Source of the DNA: Phyllobacterium sp. OV277
Lineage (GTDB): Bacteria > Pseudomonadota > Alphaproteobacteria > Rhizobiales > Rhizobiaceae
Direction of reading: 5' to 3'
Assembly (NCBI RefSeq): GCF_900104355.1
Contig: NZ_FNIY01000002.1
Coordinates: forward strand, 620,001-684,000
Length of the DNA stretch: 64,000 nucleotides
The position numbers and the translations under genes are program-made. The first letter of the stretch is position 1. Each line of letters opens with the position of its first letter. Positions 9,339 through 20,731 of this stretch are shown piece after piece. Below the pieces are notes generated by a model that searched no databases, had not been told where the DNA came from, and was given only the letters and a program-made list of their open reading frames with translations.

Positions 9339-9751
9339 AGAAAACTCCACTCCCTGTTGATGACTGGGGAGAAATCTCCCGGTTTTGAACAAGCAATGGC
9401 AGCCATGTGAATTATTGGCAAGTCATCCACAGCGAGCCCACTTGTGGATGACTCTTCCCAAGCGTATTGCGATCTGGGGATTGTTGCGACTCTTCGTCCA
9501 TTATTCCGTGTTTTCCCACACCAATATCCACAGGTGTATGCTCCATAACTCGTTGATAAATAATGTTATTCGTCTTTATTTCCGCTTTCTCAGAATTTTG
9601 CTTTATGGTTTTCCCAGTTTGGCTTCGATGTTGTTGCCTGTGGGAAAATGCTGGCAATCTGGTAATTCCCGATACAAACAGACTCTAAGAATCAGAAAAT
9701 TAGAAAATATCAAATTTTCTTTTTTGTAGGACAAAGCTGGAGAGAGATGGA
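9339..9751. other. oriC: Candidate chromosomal replication origin region (oriC)
   Basis: A 413-bp non-coding gap upstream of hemE, the classical position of the alphaproteobacterial origin. DnaA-box-like 9-mers (consensus TTATCCACA): TCATCCACA at 9423-9431 and its inverted copy at 9443-9451 form a perfect 10-bp inverted repeat with an 11-bp spacer. ATATCCACA lies at 9524-9532. TTTCCCACA lies at 9512-9520, with an inverted copy at 9639-9647. Two AT-rich stretches follow, about 9553-9605 and 9686-9728. GANTC (CcrM) sites occur at 9450, 9488, 9681 and 9689. parAB and parS lie within 10 kb. Exact limits are not determined. Confidence 0.75.
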
Positions 9752-10777
9752 ATGGTTCGCAAAGTGATGAAAGTCCTTAGAGGCGAGACAGTCTTTCCGC
9801 CTCCCATCTGGATGATGCGCCAAGCCGGTCGCTATCTTCCCGAATACAGGGAAGTGCGAAAGAACGCCGGGAGCTTTCTCGATCTTTGTTATTCACCGGA
9901 TTTGGCCGTTGAAGTGACACTCCAGCCAATTCGCCGTTTTGGCTTTGATGCAGCTATCCTGTTTTCGGATATCCTTGTCGTACCACATGCACTTGGGCGC
10001 GATCTTCGCTTTGAAGAAGGCAAAGGTCCATTGATGACCCCGATTGATGCGGAAGGTATCTTCTGGCTCGAACCCAATGGTGCTGTAGAACGGCTGGAGC
10101 CTGTCTACGAGACGGTGCGGCTCCTCCGGCAGCAACTGCCTCAGGAAACCACATTGCTTGGCTTCTGTGGGGCTCCCTGGACCGTAGCGACCTATATGAT
10201 AGCGGGGCACGGTACGCCGGATCAGGCGCCGGCCCGATTGTTCGCCTATAGAAATCCTGAAGCCTTCCAGAAACTGCTGGATGAACTGGCAGATGTTTCG
10301 GCTGAGTATCTGATCAGGCAGATTGATGCCGGTGCTGATGCCGTGCAGATTTTCGATTCCTGGTCTGGCGTTCTGGACGAAACCTGCTTTGAGCAATTCT
10401 GTATCGCTCCGGTGGCCCGGATCGTCAAAAAAGTACGCGCTTCTCATCCTGACGTTCCAATTATAGGTTTTCCGAAGGGGGCCGGGGCACTCTATGTGAA
10501 TTATCGTGAACGAACCGGCGTTACGGCTCTTGGACTGGACTGGACCGTACCGCTTTCACTCGCATCATCGCTTCAAGGCAACGGCGCTATTCAGGGTAAT
10601 CTTGATCCTTTGCGTGTGGTTGCGGGCGGCCGGGCTCTGGATGAGGGTGTCGATGCAATTCTGGATGGGCTGGGTCACGGACCCCTCATCTTTAACCTGG
10701 GCCATGGCATCACGCCGGATGCGCCGGTGTCCCACGTGGAACAAATGGTCGCCCGCGTGCGGCAAGCCAAGTCCTAG
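9752..10777 (+). CDS. hemE: Uroporphyrinogen decarboxylase
   Basis: A 341-residue HemE that decarboxylates uroporphyrinogen III to coproporphyrinogen III in haem synthesis. The N-terminal signature [16 protein letters not shown] and [16 protein letters not shown] are diagnostic, with the catalytic-site aspartate in [25 protein letters not shown] ribosome-binding site precedes the ATG. It starts immediately right of the proposed origin and is followed 20 bases later by hemJ, so the two haem genes probably form an operon. Confidence 0.97.
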   Translation: MVRKVMKVLRGETVFPPPIWMMRQAGRYLPEYREVRKNAGSFLDLCYSPDLAVEVTLQPIRRFGFDAAILFSDILVVPHALGRDLRFEEGKGPLMTPIDAEGIFWLEPNGAVERLEPVYETVRLLRQQLPQETTLLGFCGAPWTVATYMIAGHGTPDQAPARLFAYRNPEAFQKLLDELADVSAEYLIRQIDAGADAVQIFDSWSGVLDETCFEQFCIAPVARIVKKVRASHPDVPIIGFPKGAGALYVNYRERTGVTALGLDWTVPLSLASSLQGNGAIQGNLDPLRVVAGGRALDEGVDAILDGLGHGPLIFNLGHGITPDAPVSHVEQMVARVRQAKS

Positions 10778-10797
10778 GAAGCAATGAAGGATCGATC

Positions 10798-11337
10798 ATG
10801 AGTAATAACCAGATACCGGCGCAAGGTTCGAAGAAAACGGCGCCAATGGCTATGGCAATTGGTGTTGTTCTCGCCCTCATCATTGTTACTCTGGTTTATC
10901 TATATCCCGATGCGGCCTATCTCTGGGTCAAGGCGTTGCATGTGATTGCCGTTATTTCATGGATGGCGGGAATGCTCTATCTGCCACGCTTGTTCGTTTA
11001 TCACTGCGCTGCGGAAAAAGGTTCGATCCAGTCGGAAACCTTCAAGGTGATGGAGCATCGCCTGCTCAAAGCAATTATAACGCCGGCAATGATGGTAACC
11101 TGGGCGGCTGGACTTTGGCTTGCCTGGAAAACTGCTGCCTATATGGATGGCTGGTTCCATGTTAAATTTCTGGCCGTTCTGATTTTATCTGGCCTTCACG
11201 GCTATTTTTCCAAAGCTGTACGGATGTTTGCCGAAGACAGAAACGAAAAACCTGCTCGTTTTTGGCGCATGATGAACGAAGTGCCGACGCTCCTGATGAT
11301 CATTATTGTCATCATGGTCATCATAAAGCCATTTTGA
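10798..11337 (+). CDS. hemJ: Protoporphyrinogen IX oxidase HemJ
   Basis: A 179-residue membrane protein of the HemJ (UPF0093) family, which performs the penultimate step of haem synthesis in bacteria lacking HemG and HemY. The core KALHVIAVISWMAGMLYLPRLFVYH carries the conserved histidine and arginine, with further hydrophobic segments around 15-35, 95-110, 118-135 and 155-175. A charged N-terminal extension precedes the first membrane segment. It lies 20 bases after hemE and before rho, the standard alphaproteobacterial order. Confidence 0.94.
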   Translation: MSNNQIPAQGSKKTAPMAMAIGVVLALIIVTLVYLYPDAAYLWVKALHVIAVISWMAGMLYLPRLFVYHCAAEKGSIQSETFKVMEHRLLKAIITPAMMVTWAAGLWLAWKTAAYMDGWFHVKFLAVLILSGLHGYFSKAVRMFAEDRNEKPARFWRMMNEVPTLLMIIIVIMVIIKPF

Positions 11338-11534
11338 CTCATCATTTTATTTTCTGCCTGATATCAATACTACTCATGAAACCTCTTGCCCTTGCAGTCA
11401 TGATTGGCTAGATAAGGGCTCCTCTCTGGAAATACCGCCATAGCGATCTTCAGCCATTCATACATGGCACTGCATTCCGGCATCGTCATTTCCCTTCCCC
11501 ATTTCAAACCTATAGAATTAAGAGTTCCGCACAC

Positions 11535-12796
11535 ATGCAGGAAATGAAACTACAAGAACTCAAGAACAAGACGCCAGTAGACCTTCTGGCGTTTGCTGAA
11601 ACACTGGAAGTTGAAAACGCCAGTGTCATGCGCAAACAGGAATTGATGTTTGCAATCTTGAAAAAACTGGCTTCCCAGGATGTCGAGATTATCGGCGAAG
11701 GTGTGGTCGAGATATTGCAGGATGGCTTCGGCTTTATGCGTTCTGCCAATGCAAATTATCTCCCAGGCCCTGATGACATCTATATTTCACCGTCGCAAAT
11801 CCGGCGGTTTTCACTGAAAACCGGCGATACGGTTGAAGGTCCGATTCGTGGACCCAAGGAAGGCGAACGTTATTTTGCTCTTCTCAAGGTCAACACGATC
11901 AACTTCGAAGACCCGGAAAAGATTCGCCACAAGATCCATTTTGACAATCTGACGCCGCTCTATCCAAATGAGCGCTTCAAGATGGAACTGGAAAACCCGA
12001 CTACCAAAGATCTGTCGGCTCGTGTCATTGATCTGGTGGCACCACTTGGTAAAGGCCAGCGCGGTCTGATCGTCGCTCCGCCCCGTACCGGTAAGACTGT
12101 TCTTCTTCAGAACATTGCTCATTCAATCACCGCAAACCATCCGGAATGCTATCTGATCGTTCTTCTTATTGATGAACGTCCGGAAGAAGTGACGGATATG
12201 CAGCGCTCGGTGAAGGGTGAAGTTGTCTCTTCTACGTTCGATGAACCGGCATCCCGTCACGTTCAAGTGGCGGAAATGGTCATCGAAAAGGCAAAGCGCC
12301 TTGTTGAGCATGGCCGTGACGTCGTTATTCTTCTCGATTCCATTACCCGCCTTGGCCGCGCCTACAACACCGTCGTGCCATCATCCGGCAAGGTACTGAC
12401 CGGTGGTGTGGATGCCAACGCATTGCAGCGCCCGAAGCGTTTCTTTGGTGCCGCGCGTAATATCGAAGAAGGTGGATCGCTTACCATTATTGCGACGGCT
12501 TTGATCGATACCGGTAGCCGTATGGATGAAGTTATCTTTGAAGAATTCAAGGGTACAGGCAACTCGGAAATCGTGCTCGACCGCAAGGTTGCTGACAAGC
12601 GTATCTTCCCGTCAATGGATATTCTCAAATCCGGTACACGTAAGGAAGACCTGCTTGTACCGCGTCAGGATCTGCAGAAGATTTTTGTTCTGCGCCGTAT
12701 CCTCGCTCCGATGGGTACAACAGATGCAATCGAGTTCCTTATCGACAAGCTCAAGCAGACCAAGACGAATGGCGAGTTCTTCGATTCAATGAATAC

Positions 12797-12800
<4 letters not shown>
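11535..12800 (+). CDS. rho: Transcription termination factor Rho
   Basis: A 421-residue Rho, the hexameric RNA helicase that ends transcription. An N-terminal helical region ([22 protein letters not shown]) is followed by the cold-shock-like RNA-binding fold with [10 protein letters not shown], and then the ATPase core with [12 protein letters not shown] (Walker A), [12 protein letters not shown] and [14 protein letters not shown]. The length is normal. The 197-bp upstream gap contains no clear gene; Rho genes are often autoregulated through their leaders. The stop overlaps the convergent DUF255 stop by 4 bases, and an intrinsic terminator follows inside that gene. Confidence 0.97.
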
Positions 12801-14815
<2,015 letters not shown>

Positions 14816-14888
14816 TGGAGACTCTGCTCTTTCCGAATGGTGCCGTGAGGTCTATCAAGGCTGCGAGTGTAGACGCGGACAGTAACAA

Positions 14889-16223
14889 ATGAAACAGAAC
14901 GAGAATTTTCCTGAAACCATCTTCGCCCTGTCGAGCGGGCGTTTGCCGTCGGGCGTGGCGGTGCTGCGTATTTCCGGCTCCCAAACTCGATTCGTTATCG
15001 AAACAATTTGCGGTCGACTTCCAGAACCACGCCGTGCCGAGCTGCGGTCGTTCAAGGACAGAGAAGGAAATCTCGTTGATCGGGGACTCGTATTGTTCTT
15101 CCCCAATCCGAACAGTTTTACCGGCGAAGATTGTGGTGAATTTCATCTGCACGGCGGGCGCGCCGTCGTGGATTCCATGATTTCACTTCTCTACACATTC
15201 GAGAACTGCCGGCTTGCCGAGGCGGGCGAATTCACGCGGCGCGCTTTTGCCAATGCAAAATTCGATCTGACCGTAGCGGAAGGCCTCGCAGATTTGATAG
15301 CGGCGGAAACCGATGGGCAACGTCGCCTCGCCCTGCAGATTGCGTCCGGGTCACAGGTTCAACTCTATTCTTCCTGGCGCACGCAAATGATCCGCGCACG
15401 CGCTCTAATTGAAGCGGAGCTGGATTTTGCCGATGAATCCGATGTGCCCGGCTCAGTCTCCGATCAGGTCTGGCTATCGATGCGGGATTTGGCAGAGAGG
15501 ATTGAAAAGCACGTTGCGGACGGCAAGCGTGGTGCCATCATCCGTGATGGTTTTCGGGTCGTCATCATTGGCGCTCCGAATGCAGGTAAATCCAGTCTGT
15601 TGAATGCACTGGCCGGGAGTGATGTTGCTATTGTTTCGGATGAGCCTGGCACAACGCGGGACCTCATTGAGATCAAGCTTGATTTGGGCGGCCTTCCTGT
15701 ACTCATTACAGATACAGCGGGCCTACGGGAAACAGAAGGCAAGGTGGAGAAAATCGGCATTGATCGGGCGCTTGAACGCGCCTCATCTGCAGATCTGATT
15801 CTGGCACTTATCGATATATCCCACCCTCTACCCATTCCCTTCGAGCAGCTTGCAGGCAATGACGTCTTGCGGGTCGGCACGAAAACAGATTTACGCCATC
15901 AAACAACGTCAGATGACTTTGATCTAACATTGTCGACTCAATCCAATACTGGTTTGGCGGAACTCCTTGATACCTTGAGGACCAAAGCCGAGACGGCCGC
16001 GGGTAGCCTCTCAGATCCCTTGCCAACACGTCGACGTCACATGGAACTGCTGACGGAGGCCAGCCGCGAGATCAATCAAGCGGTGGTGGATGAGGATGCT
16101 CCGCTGGAGGTACGGGCGGAATATCTACGCCGGGCTTCCCACGCACTGGGGCGGATTACCGGCGACGTGGATGTTGAAGATATTCTGGATGTGGTATTCT
16201 CCCAGTTCTGTATCGGAAAATGA
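14889..16223 (+). CDS. mnmE: tRNA modification GTPase MnmE
   Basis: A 444-residue MnmE (TrmE) that works with MnmG to install the carboxymethylaminomethyl group at U34 of certain tRNAs. An N-terminal tetrahydrofolate-binding domain is followed by a helical domain and an inserted G domain with GAPNAGKSS (about 225-233), DTAG and TKTD (a variant of NKxD). The essential C-terminal CIGK is intact. It heads the mnmE-mnmG-rsmG-parA-parB cluster. Its stop codon lies inside a parS-like site. Confidence 0.97.
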   Translation: MKQNENFPETIFALSSGRLPSGVAVLRISGSQTRFVIETICGRLPEPRRAELRSFKDREGNLVDRGLVLFFPNPNSFTGEDCGEFHLHGGRAVVDSMISLLYTFENCRLAEAGEFTRRAFANAKFDLTVAEGLADLIAAETDGQRRLALQIASGSQVQLYSSWRTQMIRARALIEAELDFADESDVPGSVSDQVWLSMRDLAERIEKHVADGKRGAIIRDGFRVVIIGAPNAGKSSLLNALAGSDVAIVSDEPGTTRDLIEIKLDLGGLPVLITDTAGLRETEGKVEKIGIDRALERASSADLILALIDISHPLPIPFEQLAGNDVLRVGTKTDLRHQTTSDDFDLTLSTQSNTGLAELLDTLRTKAETAAGSLSDPLPTRRRHMELLTEASREINQAVVDEDAPLEVRAEYLRRASHALGRITGDVDVEDILDVVFSQFCIGK

Positions 16224-16236
16224 TTCACGTGAAACA
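16221..16236. promoter_or_regulatory. parS: Degenerate parS site overlapping the mnmE stop codon
   Basis: TGATTCACGTGAAACA matches the parS palindrome at 15 of 16 positions; the mismatch (A for T at position 3) makes the TGA that ends mnmE. It lies 36 bp before the perfect site. Confidence 0.75.
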
Positions 16237-16272
16237 ATTGGGGCATCAATTGCCAGATTGACGTCATCGAAT

Positions 16273-16288
16273 TGTTTCACGTGAAACA
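16273..16288. promoter_or_regulatory. parS: Perfect parS centromere-like site
   Basis: TGTTTCACGTGAAACA is the exact 16-bp palindrome bound by chromosomal ParB. It lies in the mnmE-mnmG gap, about 6.5 kb right of the proposed origin and 3.5 kb before parB. Confidence 0.93.
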
Positions 16289-16368
16289 TCGTTCCTTGAC
16301 TCACACTTGACTCACGGCGCTGTTTTGCTCATCAAGGCACTTAATTCGAATCTCGGAAAGTTTGGCTC

Positions 16369-18237
16369 GTGGAAGATAATTTCGACGTTATTGTCATTGG
16401 TGGTGGACATGCAGGCTGTGAAGCCGCAGCAGCCTCCGCTCGCTTTGGTGCGCGAACCGCTTTGGTTACGCATAAAGCTGGCACGATTGGCGTGATGTCC
16501 TGCAACCCAGCGATTGGTGGTCTTGGGAAAGGCCATCTTGTCCGCGAGATTGATGCTCTGGATGGTTTGATGGGCCGCGTCGCTGATGCTGCCGGTATTC
16601 AGTTTCGTCTGCTCAATCGGCGAAAGGGCCCGGCGGTGCGTGGTCCCCGCACACAGGCCGACCGGAAATTGTATCGTCTTGCCATGCAGTCGGCCATTGC
16701 TGAACAGCCGAATCTGACCGTTATCGAAGGTGGCGCCAATGATCTCGTCATTCGAGATGGAAAGATTTCGGGCATACAGCTGATGGATGGACGTGTTCTA
16801 TCCTGTGGTTCGGTTGTTCTGACAACGGGAACATTTCTACGTGGGCTCATTCATATTGGTGAGAAGAAAATACCGGCTGGACGAATGGGTGAAGCCCCGG
16901 CGCTTGGTTTATCCGACACATTGGCCAAGCATGAATTTGCTTTGGGGCGTTTGAAGACCGGAACACCCCCACGTCTGGATGGGCGTACAATCGATTGGAA
17001 GGCTCTTGACGTTCAGTCTGCGGACGAAGATCCGCTGCCCTTCTCACTAATGACGGATGCTATCACCAATCCTCAGATCGATTGCGGGATCACACGTACA
17101 ACAGCCGCTTCGCATGCGGTGATCCGTGCGAATCTGCATCGTTCAGCCATGTATTCAGGATCGATTGAAGGCATTGGACCGCGTTATTGCCCGTCGGTAG
17201 AGGACAAGATCGTCAAGTTTGGCGATCGCGATGGCCACCAGATTTTTCTGGAGCCCGAGGGCTTGGATGACAATACGGTTTATCCGAATGGTATTTCCAC
17301 TTCGCTTCCCGAAGAAGTGCAACTGGAAATTCTCAAGACAATACCTGGCCTCGAGCATGCGATTATGCTGCAACCGGGTTATGCCATTGAGTATGACTTC
17401 ATTGATCCACGCGAGTTGGATCGGAGCCTTCAGACGCGACGTATTGGTGGTCTGTTTCTTGCCGGACAAATCAACGGAACGACTGGATATGAAGAGGCAG
17501 CTGCACAGGGTCTGTTGGCCGGCCTCAATGCGGCCCGACTATCAAGCGGCAGTGAACCGTTCGTTATACAGCGTACCGAGGCTTACATTGGTGTGATGGT
17601 CGATGATCTGACATCGCGCGGCGTCAGCGAACCCTATCGAATGTTCACCTCTCGTGCGGAATTTCGACTTTCTTTGCGTGCTGATAATGCAGATGAGCGG
17701 CTTACCCCAATGGCGGATGACTTGGGAATTCTTGGCTCTGCGCGCAGAGCGCGGTTCGAGAAACGCACGCAGGAGTTGGATGCGGTGCGGCAGATGGCTA
17801 AGCGACTGAATATCACGCCAAATGCAGCAGCTTCGGTGAATTTGCATTTGAACCAAGATGGCGTCCGCCGATCAGCCTATGAGCTTCTTGCCTTTCCCGA
17901 TATCGACCTTGCCCGCCTCACCGCTATCTGGCCAGAACTGACATCAGTCACAGGGCGGATAGCAGAAGCGCTCGAGATTGAAGCGCAATATGCTGTCTAT
18001 CTCGAGCGACAGAAAGCCGATGTTGCGGCGATGGAACGCGAAGAGGCACTGCTCATTCCAAAGAGCATCGATTTTTCGGCAGTTTCGGGACTGTCCAATG
18101 AATTGAAACAAAAGCTTCAGCAGCGTCAGCCCAGATCCATTGCCGAAGCACAGCGTATTGATGGCATGACGCCTGCAGCACTCGCTTTAATTATTGCGCA
18201 AATACGTCGCAGCTCTATTGCGAGAGATGTAGCGTGA
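16369..18237 (+). CDS. mnmG: tRNA uridine-5-carboxymethylaminomethyl modification enzyme MnmG
   Basis: A 622-residue MnmG (GidA), the FAD- and NADH-dependent partner of MnmE in U34 tRNA modification. The dinucleotide-binding motif is [10 protein letters not shown] (11-20), with [24 protein letters not shown] just after, DGRTIDW in the middle and [16 protein letters not shown] before the helical C-terminal domain. The start is GTG, the only one giving the family N-terminus. Its stop overlaps the rsmG GTG start by 4 bases. Confidence 0.97.
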   Translation: MEDNFDVIVIGGGHAGCEAAAASARFGARTALVTHKAGTIGVMSCNPAIGGLGKGHLVREIDALDGLMGRVADAAGIQFRLLNRRKGPAVRGPRTQADRKLYRLAMQSAIAEQPNLTVIEGGANDLVIRDGKISGIQLMDGRVLSCGSVVLTTGTFLRGLIHIGEKKIPAGRMGEAPALGLSDTLAKHEFALGRLKTGTPPRLDGRTIDWKALDVQSADEDPLPFSLMTDAITNPQIDCGITRTTAASHAVIRANLHRSAMYSGSIEGIGPRYCPSVEDKIVKFGDRDGHQIFLEPEGLDDNTVYPNGISTSLPEEVQLEILKTIPGLEHAIMLQPGYAIEYDFIDPRELDRSLQTRRIGGLFLAGQINGTTGYEEAAAQGLLAGLNAARLSSGSEPFVIQRTEAYIGVMVDDLTSRGVSEPYRMFTSRAEFRLSLRADNADERLTPMADDLGILGSARRARFEKRTQELDAVRQMAKRLNITPNAAASVNLHLNQDGVRRSAYELLAFPDIDLARLTAIWPELTSVTGRIAEALEIEAQYAVYLERQKADVAAMEREEALLIPKSIDFSAVSGLSNELKQKLQQRQPRSIAEAQRIDGMTPAALALIIAQIRRSSIARDVA

Positions 18238-18878
18238 GCGATCGGCGCGAGAAGCGACTGCGGGAAGTCTTGCCAACTGTTTCACGTGAAACAGTGGCGG
18301 ACCTGATAGGCTTTGAAGACCTGTTTCGAAAATGGTCAAAAGCAATCAATCTTGCCTCCCCTGCCACGCTGGATGAGTTGTGGGAGCGGCACATTATCGA
18401 TAGTGCTCAGCTCTATCCCTTGCTCCCTGATGCTAAACAATGGCTTGATCTTGGTTCGGGCGGTGGCTTTCCGGGCGTTATTCTCGCCATTCTCCTGAAG
18501 GAAAATGCAGGCGCAAAGATCGACCTTGTGGAGAGTAATGGCAAGAAAGCAGCTTTTCTTCGCACTGCTTTGGCTCAATTCGCGACGCCTGGCATAGTTC
18601 ATTCCGCCAGAATTGATGCTGTTTGGGCGAAAATTCCAACTCCTGATGTTATTACCGCGCGCGCTCTTGCTCCCCTTAAGGAGCTTTTTGTACTTACTGA
18701 GCCTTGGCTGGCAGGTGGTGCAACGGCTCTTTTCCAAAAAGGCCGGGATTACCGGCGGGAGATCGAGGAAAGCCGTGACGGCTGGTCCTTTGATCTGGTA
18801 CAACATCCAAGTGTGGTTGATGTTGAGTCGGTCGTGCTGCAGATCAGCAATGTGCGGCGCAATTCGGCGGTAAAGTAA
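18234..18878 (+). CDS. rsmG: 16S rRNA (guanine-N7)-methyltransferase RsmG
   Basis: A 214-residue RsmG (GidB) that methylates G527 of 16S rRNA using S-adenosylmethionine. The methyltransferase motif [17 protein letters not shown] is clear, preceded by the family segment [22 protein letters not shown]. It starts with GTG, overlapping the mnmG stop by 4 bases. A perfect parS site lies near its 5' end. Loss of RsmG gives low-level streptomycin resistance in other bacteria. Confidence 0.96.
   Translation: MSDRREKRLREVLPTVSRETVADLIGFEDLFRKWSKAINLASPATLDELWERHIIDSAQLYPLLPDAKQWLDLGSGGGFPGVILAILLKENAGAKIDLVESNGKKAAFLRTALAQFATPGIVHSARIDAVWAKIPTPDVITARALAPLKELFVLTEPWLAGGATALFQKGRDYRREIEESRDGWSFDLVQHPSVVDVESVVLQISNVRRNSAVK
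18278..18293. promoter_or_regulatory. parS: Perfect parS site inside rsmG
   Basis: The exact 16-bp palindrome TGTTTCACGTGAAACA within the rsmG coding sequence, about 2 kb from the site at 16273 and just upstream of parAB. Confidence 0.92.
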
Positions 18879-18932
18879 CACCACTTTTCGATTTCGGTCG
18901 TCGATAACGATGATTTGCTTGGGAAGACAGTG

Positions 18933-19727
18933 ATGAACAGTCAGACTCGTATCATTACCATAGCCAACCAAAAGGGTGGTGTGGGCAAAACCACGACCGC
19001 TATCAATCTGGCTACGGCGCTTGCGGCCATTGGTGAGAATGTGTTGATTGTTGATCTCGATCCACAGGGTAACGCCAGCACCGGGCTTGGAATTGACCGC
19101 AAAAATCGTGAACTGTCGTCCTACGACGTTCTCATGCAGACTGCGTCGGTTGAAGAGGCAGCAATTGCAACGGCAGTTCCCAATCTCTCATTGATCCCAT
19201 CGACACTTGACCTTCTTGGTGTTGAAATGGAAATCGCCGGGTCCGGAGATCGCGCCACCCGTTTGCGTAAGGCGTTTCGGGGTAACAATACCGCCTCGCC
19301 TTTCACCTATATTTTGATTGATTGCCCGCCATCCCTCAACCTTTTGACGATGAATGCTATGGCGGCTGCCGATTCTGTCCTTGTCCCCTTGCAGTGTGAG
19401 TTCTTTGCTCTGGAGGGTTTAAGTCAGTTGCTGGAAACGGTAAATCAGGTGCGCACGGCCCTCAATCCGTCATTGACCATTCAGGGGATCGTGCTGACAA
19501 TGTTTGATGGCCGTAACAATCTTGCGACGCAAGTCGTTGATGATGTGCGCTCATTTATGGGCGATAAGGTGTATCGTACCGTGATCCCACGCAATGTTCG
19601 GGTATCAGAAGCACCATCCTATGGAACACCGGCCATCCTTTATGATTTGAAGTGCGCCGGTAGTCAGGCTTATCTGCAGCTTGCATCGGAAGTTATTCAA
19701 AGAGAGCGGCATTTACGCGCCGCTTGA
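18933..19727 (+). CDS. parA: Chromosome partitioning ATPase ParA
   Basis: A 264-residue ParA (Soj) that binds DNA non-specifically as an ATP dimer and moves ParB-parS complexes, so segregating origins. The deviant Walker A KGGVGKTTT lies at 14-22, DLDPQGNASTGLG follows, and DCPPSLNLLTMNA is the Walker B region. There is no N-terminal helix-turn-helix extension, as expected of a chromosomal ParA. The ATG at 18933 has GGGAAG upstream; a TTG at 18915 is less likely. Confidence 0.97.
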   Translation: MNSQTRIITIANQKGGVGKTTTAINLATALAAIGENVLIVDLDPQGNASTGLGIDRKNRELSSYDVLMQTASVEEAAIATAVPNLSLIPSTLDLLGVEMEIAGSGDRATRLRKAFRGNNTASPFTYILIDCPPSLNLLTMNAMAAADSVLVPLQCEFFALEGLSQLLETVNQVRTALNPSLTIQGIVLTMFDGRNNLATQVVDDVRSFMGDKVYRTVIPRNVRVSEAPSYGTPAILYDLKCAGSQAYLQLASEVIQRERHLRAA

Positions 19728-19761
19728 TATCGATTCGAATACGAAACATTTATGAGAGCCT

Positions 19762-20655
19762 ATGACAATGAATGAAGATCCGTCAAAAAAACGCCTCGGT
19801 CGTGGTCTTGCCGCGCTCATTGGAGAGATGGACCGTCTACCGGAAGAAAACGTTCCTCCGCGTATTGCAACGTTGGATCGTCAGGTTCCTATTGAGTTTG
19901 TCAGTCGCAATCCACGCAATCCGCGCCGCCTGTTCACGGAAGCTGATCTTGAAGACCTTACACAGTCGATCCGAGAGCATGGCATCGTTCAGCCCGTTGT
20001 CGTTCGCCCTGCCAAGGATTCGGCAGATCGCTACGAACTGATTGCCGGTGAACGGCGCTGGCGTGCCGCGCAACGTGCCGGTCTAACAACAGTTCCTGTC
20101 ATTATTCGCGAAGTGGATGACCGCGTTGCACTTGAACTGGCTATTATCGAGAACGTACAACGTGCCGATCTCAACCCGATCGAAGAAGGTATGGGCTATC
20201 AGCAGCTGATCGATGATCACGAATACACGCAGGCGGATCTGGCGCAGGTGATCGGCAAGAGCCGCAGTCATGTGGCCAATACGCTGCGTTTGCTGAAATT
20301 GCCTGAGCCAGTGCGTGACCATATTACGAACGGTGCTCTTTCAGCCGGGCATGCGCGCACGCTGATCACAGCGGAGAATCCCGGGCTTCTTGCTGATCGG
20401 ATCATTCGCGATGGTCTTTCGGTTCGTCAGGCTGAAGCTCTGGCACAGGGCGGCGGAAACAAACCAGCGGCACCCAAAGTCAAGGCCGACAATGATGAGA
20501 ATAAAGACGCCGATACGCGGGCATTGGAAAAGCTGCTCTCCGATGTCACGGGGATGCGTGTTACGGTTAACCACCAGGCAAAGGGTGGGGATGTGCGTAT
20601 TCACTATACGACGCTGGAGCAGTTGGATGAAATTTGCCGCCGCCTGCAAAGCTAG
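19762..20655 (+). CDS. parB: Chromosome partitioning protein ParB
   Basis: A 297-residue ParB (Spo0J), a CTP-dependent clamp that loads at parS and spreads. The N-terminal KKRLGRGLAALIGE recruits ParA. The arginine patch of the CTP-binding domain is GERRWRAA (96-103), and the helix-turn-helix is TQADLAQVIGKSRSHVANTLRLL (about 156-178). A charged linker leads to a C-terminal dimerisation region (RVTVNHQAKGGDVRIHY). It lies 34 bases after parA. Two perfect and two near-perfect parS sites occur in the window. Confidence 0.97.
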   Translation: MTMNEDPSKKRLGRGLAALIGEMDRLPEENVPPRIATLDRQVPIEFVSRNPRNPRRLFTEADLEDLTQSIREHGIVQPVVVRPAKDSADRYELIAGERRWRAAQRAGLTTVPVIIREVDDRVALELAIIENVQRADLNPIEEGMGYQQLIDDHEYTQADLAQVIGKSRSHVANTLRLLKLPEPVRDHITNGALSAGHARTLITAENPGLLADRIIRDGLSVRQAEALAQGGGNKPAAPKVKADNDENKDADTRALEKLLSDVTGMRVTVNHQAKGGDVRIHYTTLEQLDEICRRLQS

Positions 20656-20731
20656 CGTGACGTAACGGTATATTATCGTTTTAATTCAAATGCTTATTCT
20701 CTATCTAGTCGCGGATTCTTGCGTGCGTTAC

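Noticed and set aside
10728-10743. TGTCCCACGTGGAACA in hemE, similar to parS
   Set aside because: Three mismatches to the 16-mer, and the bases encode a conserved part of HemE; too weak to call a site.
11376-11411. 11-codon frame MKPLALAVMIG before rho as a leader peptide
   Set aside because: No ribosome-binding site, no hairpin after it and no relevant codon run.
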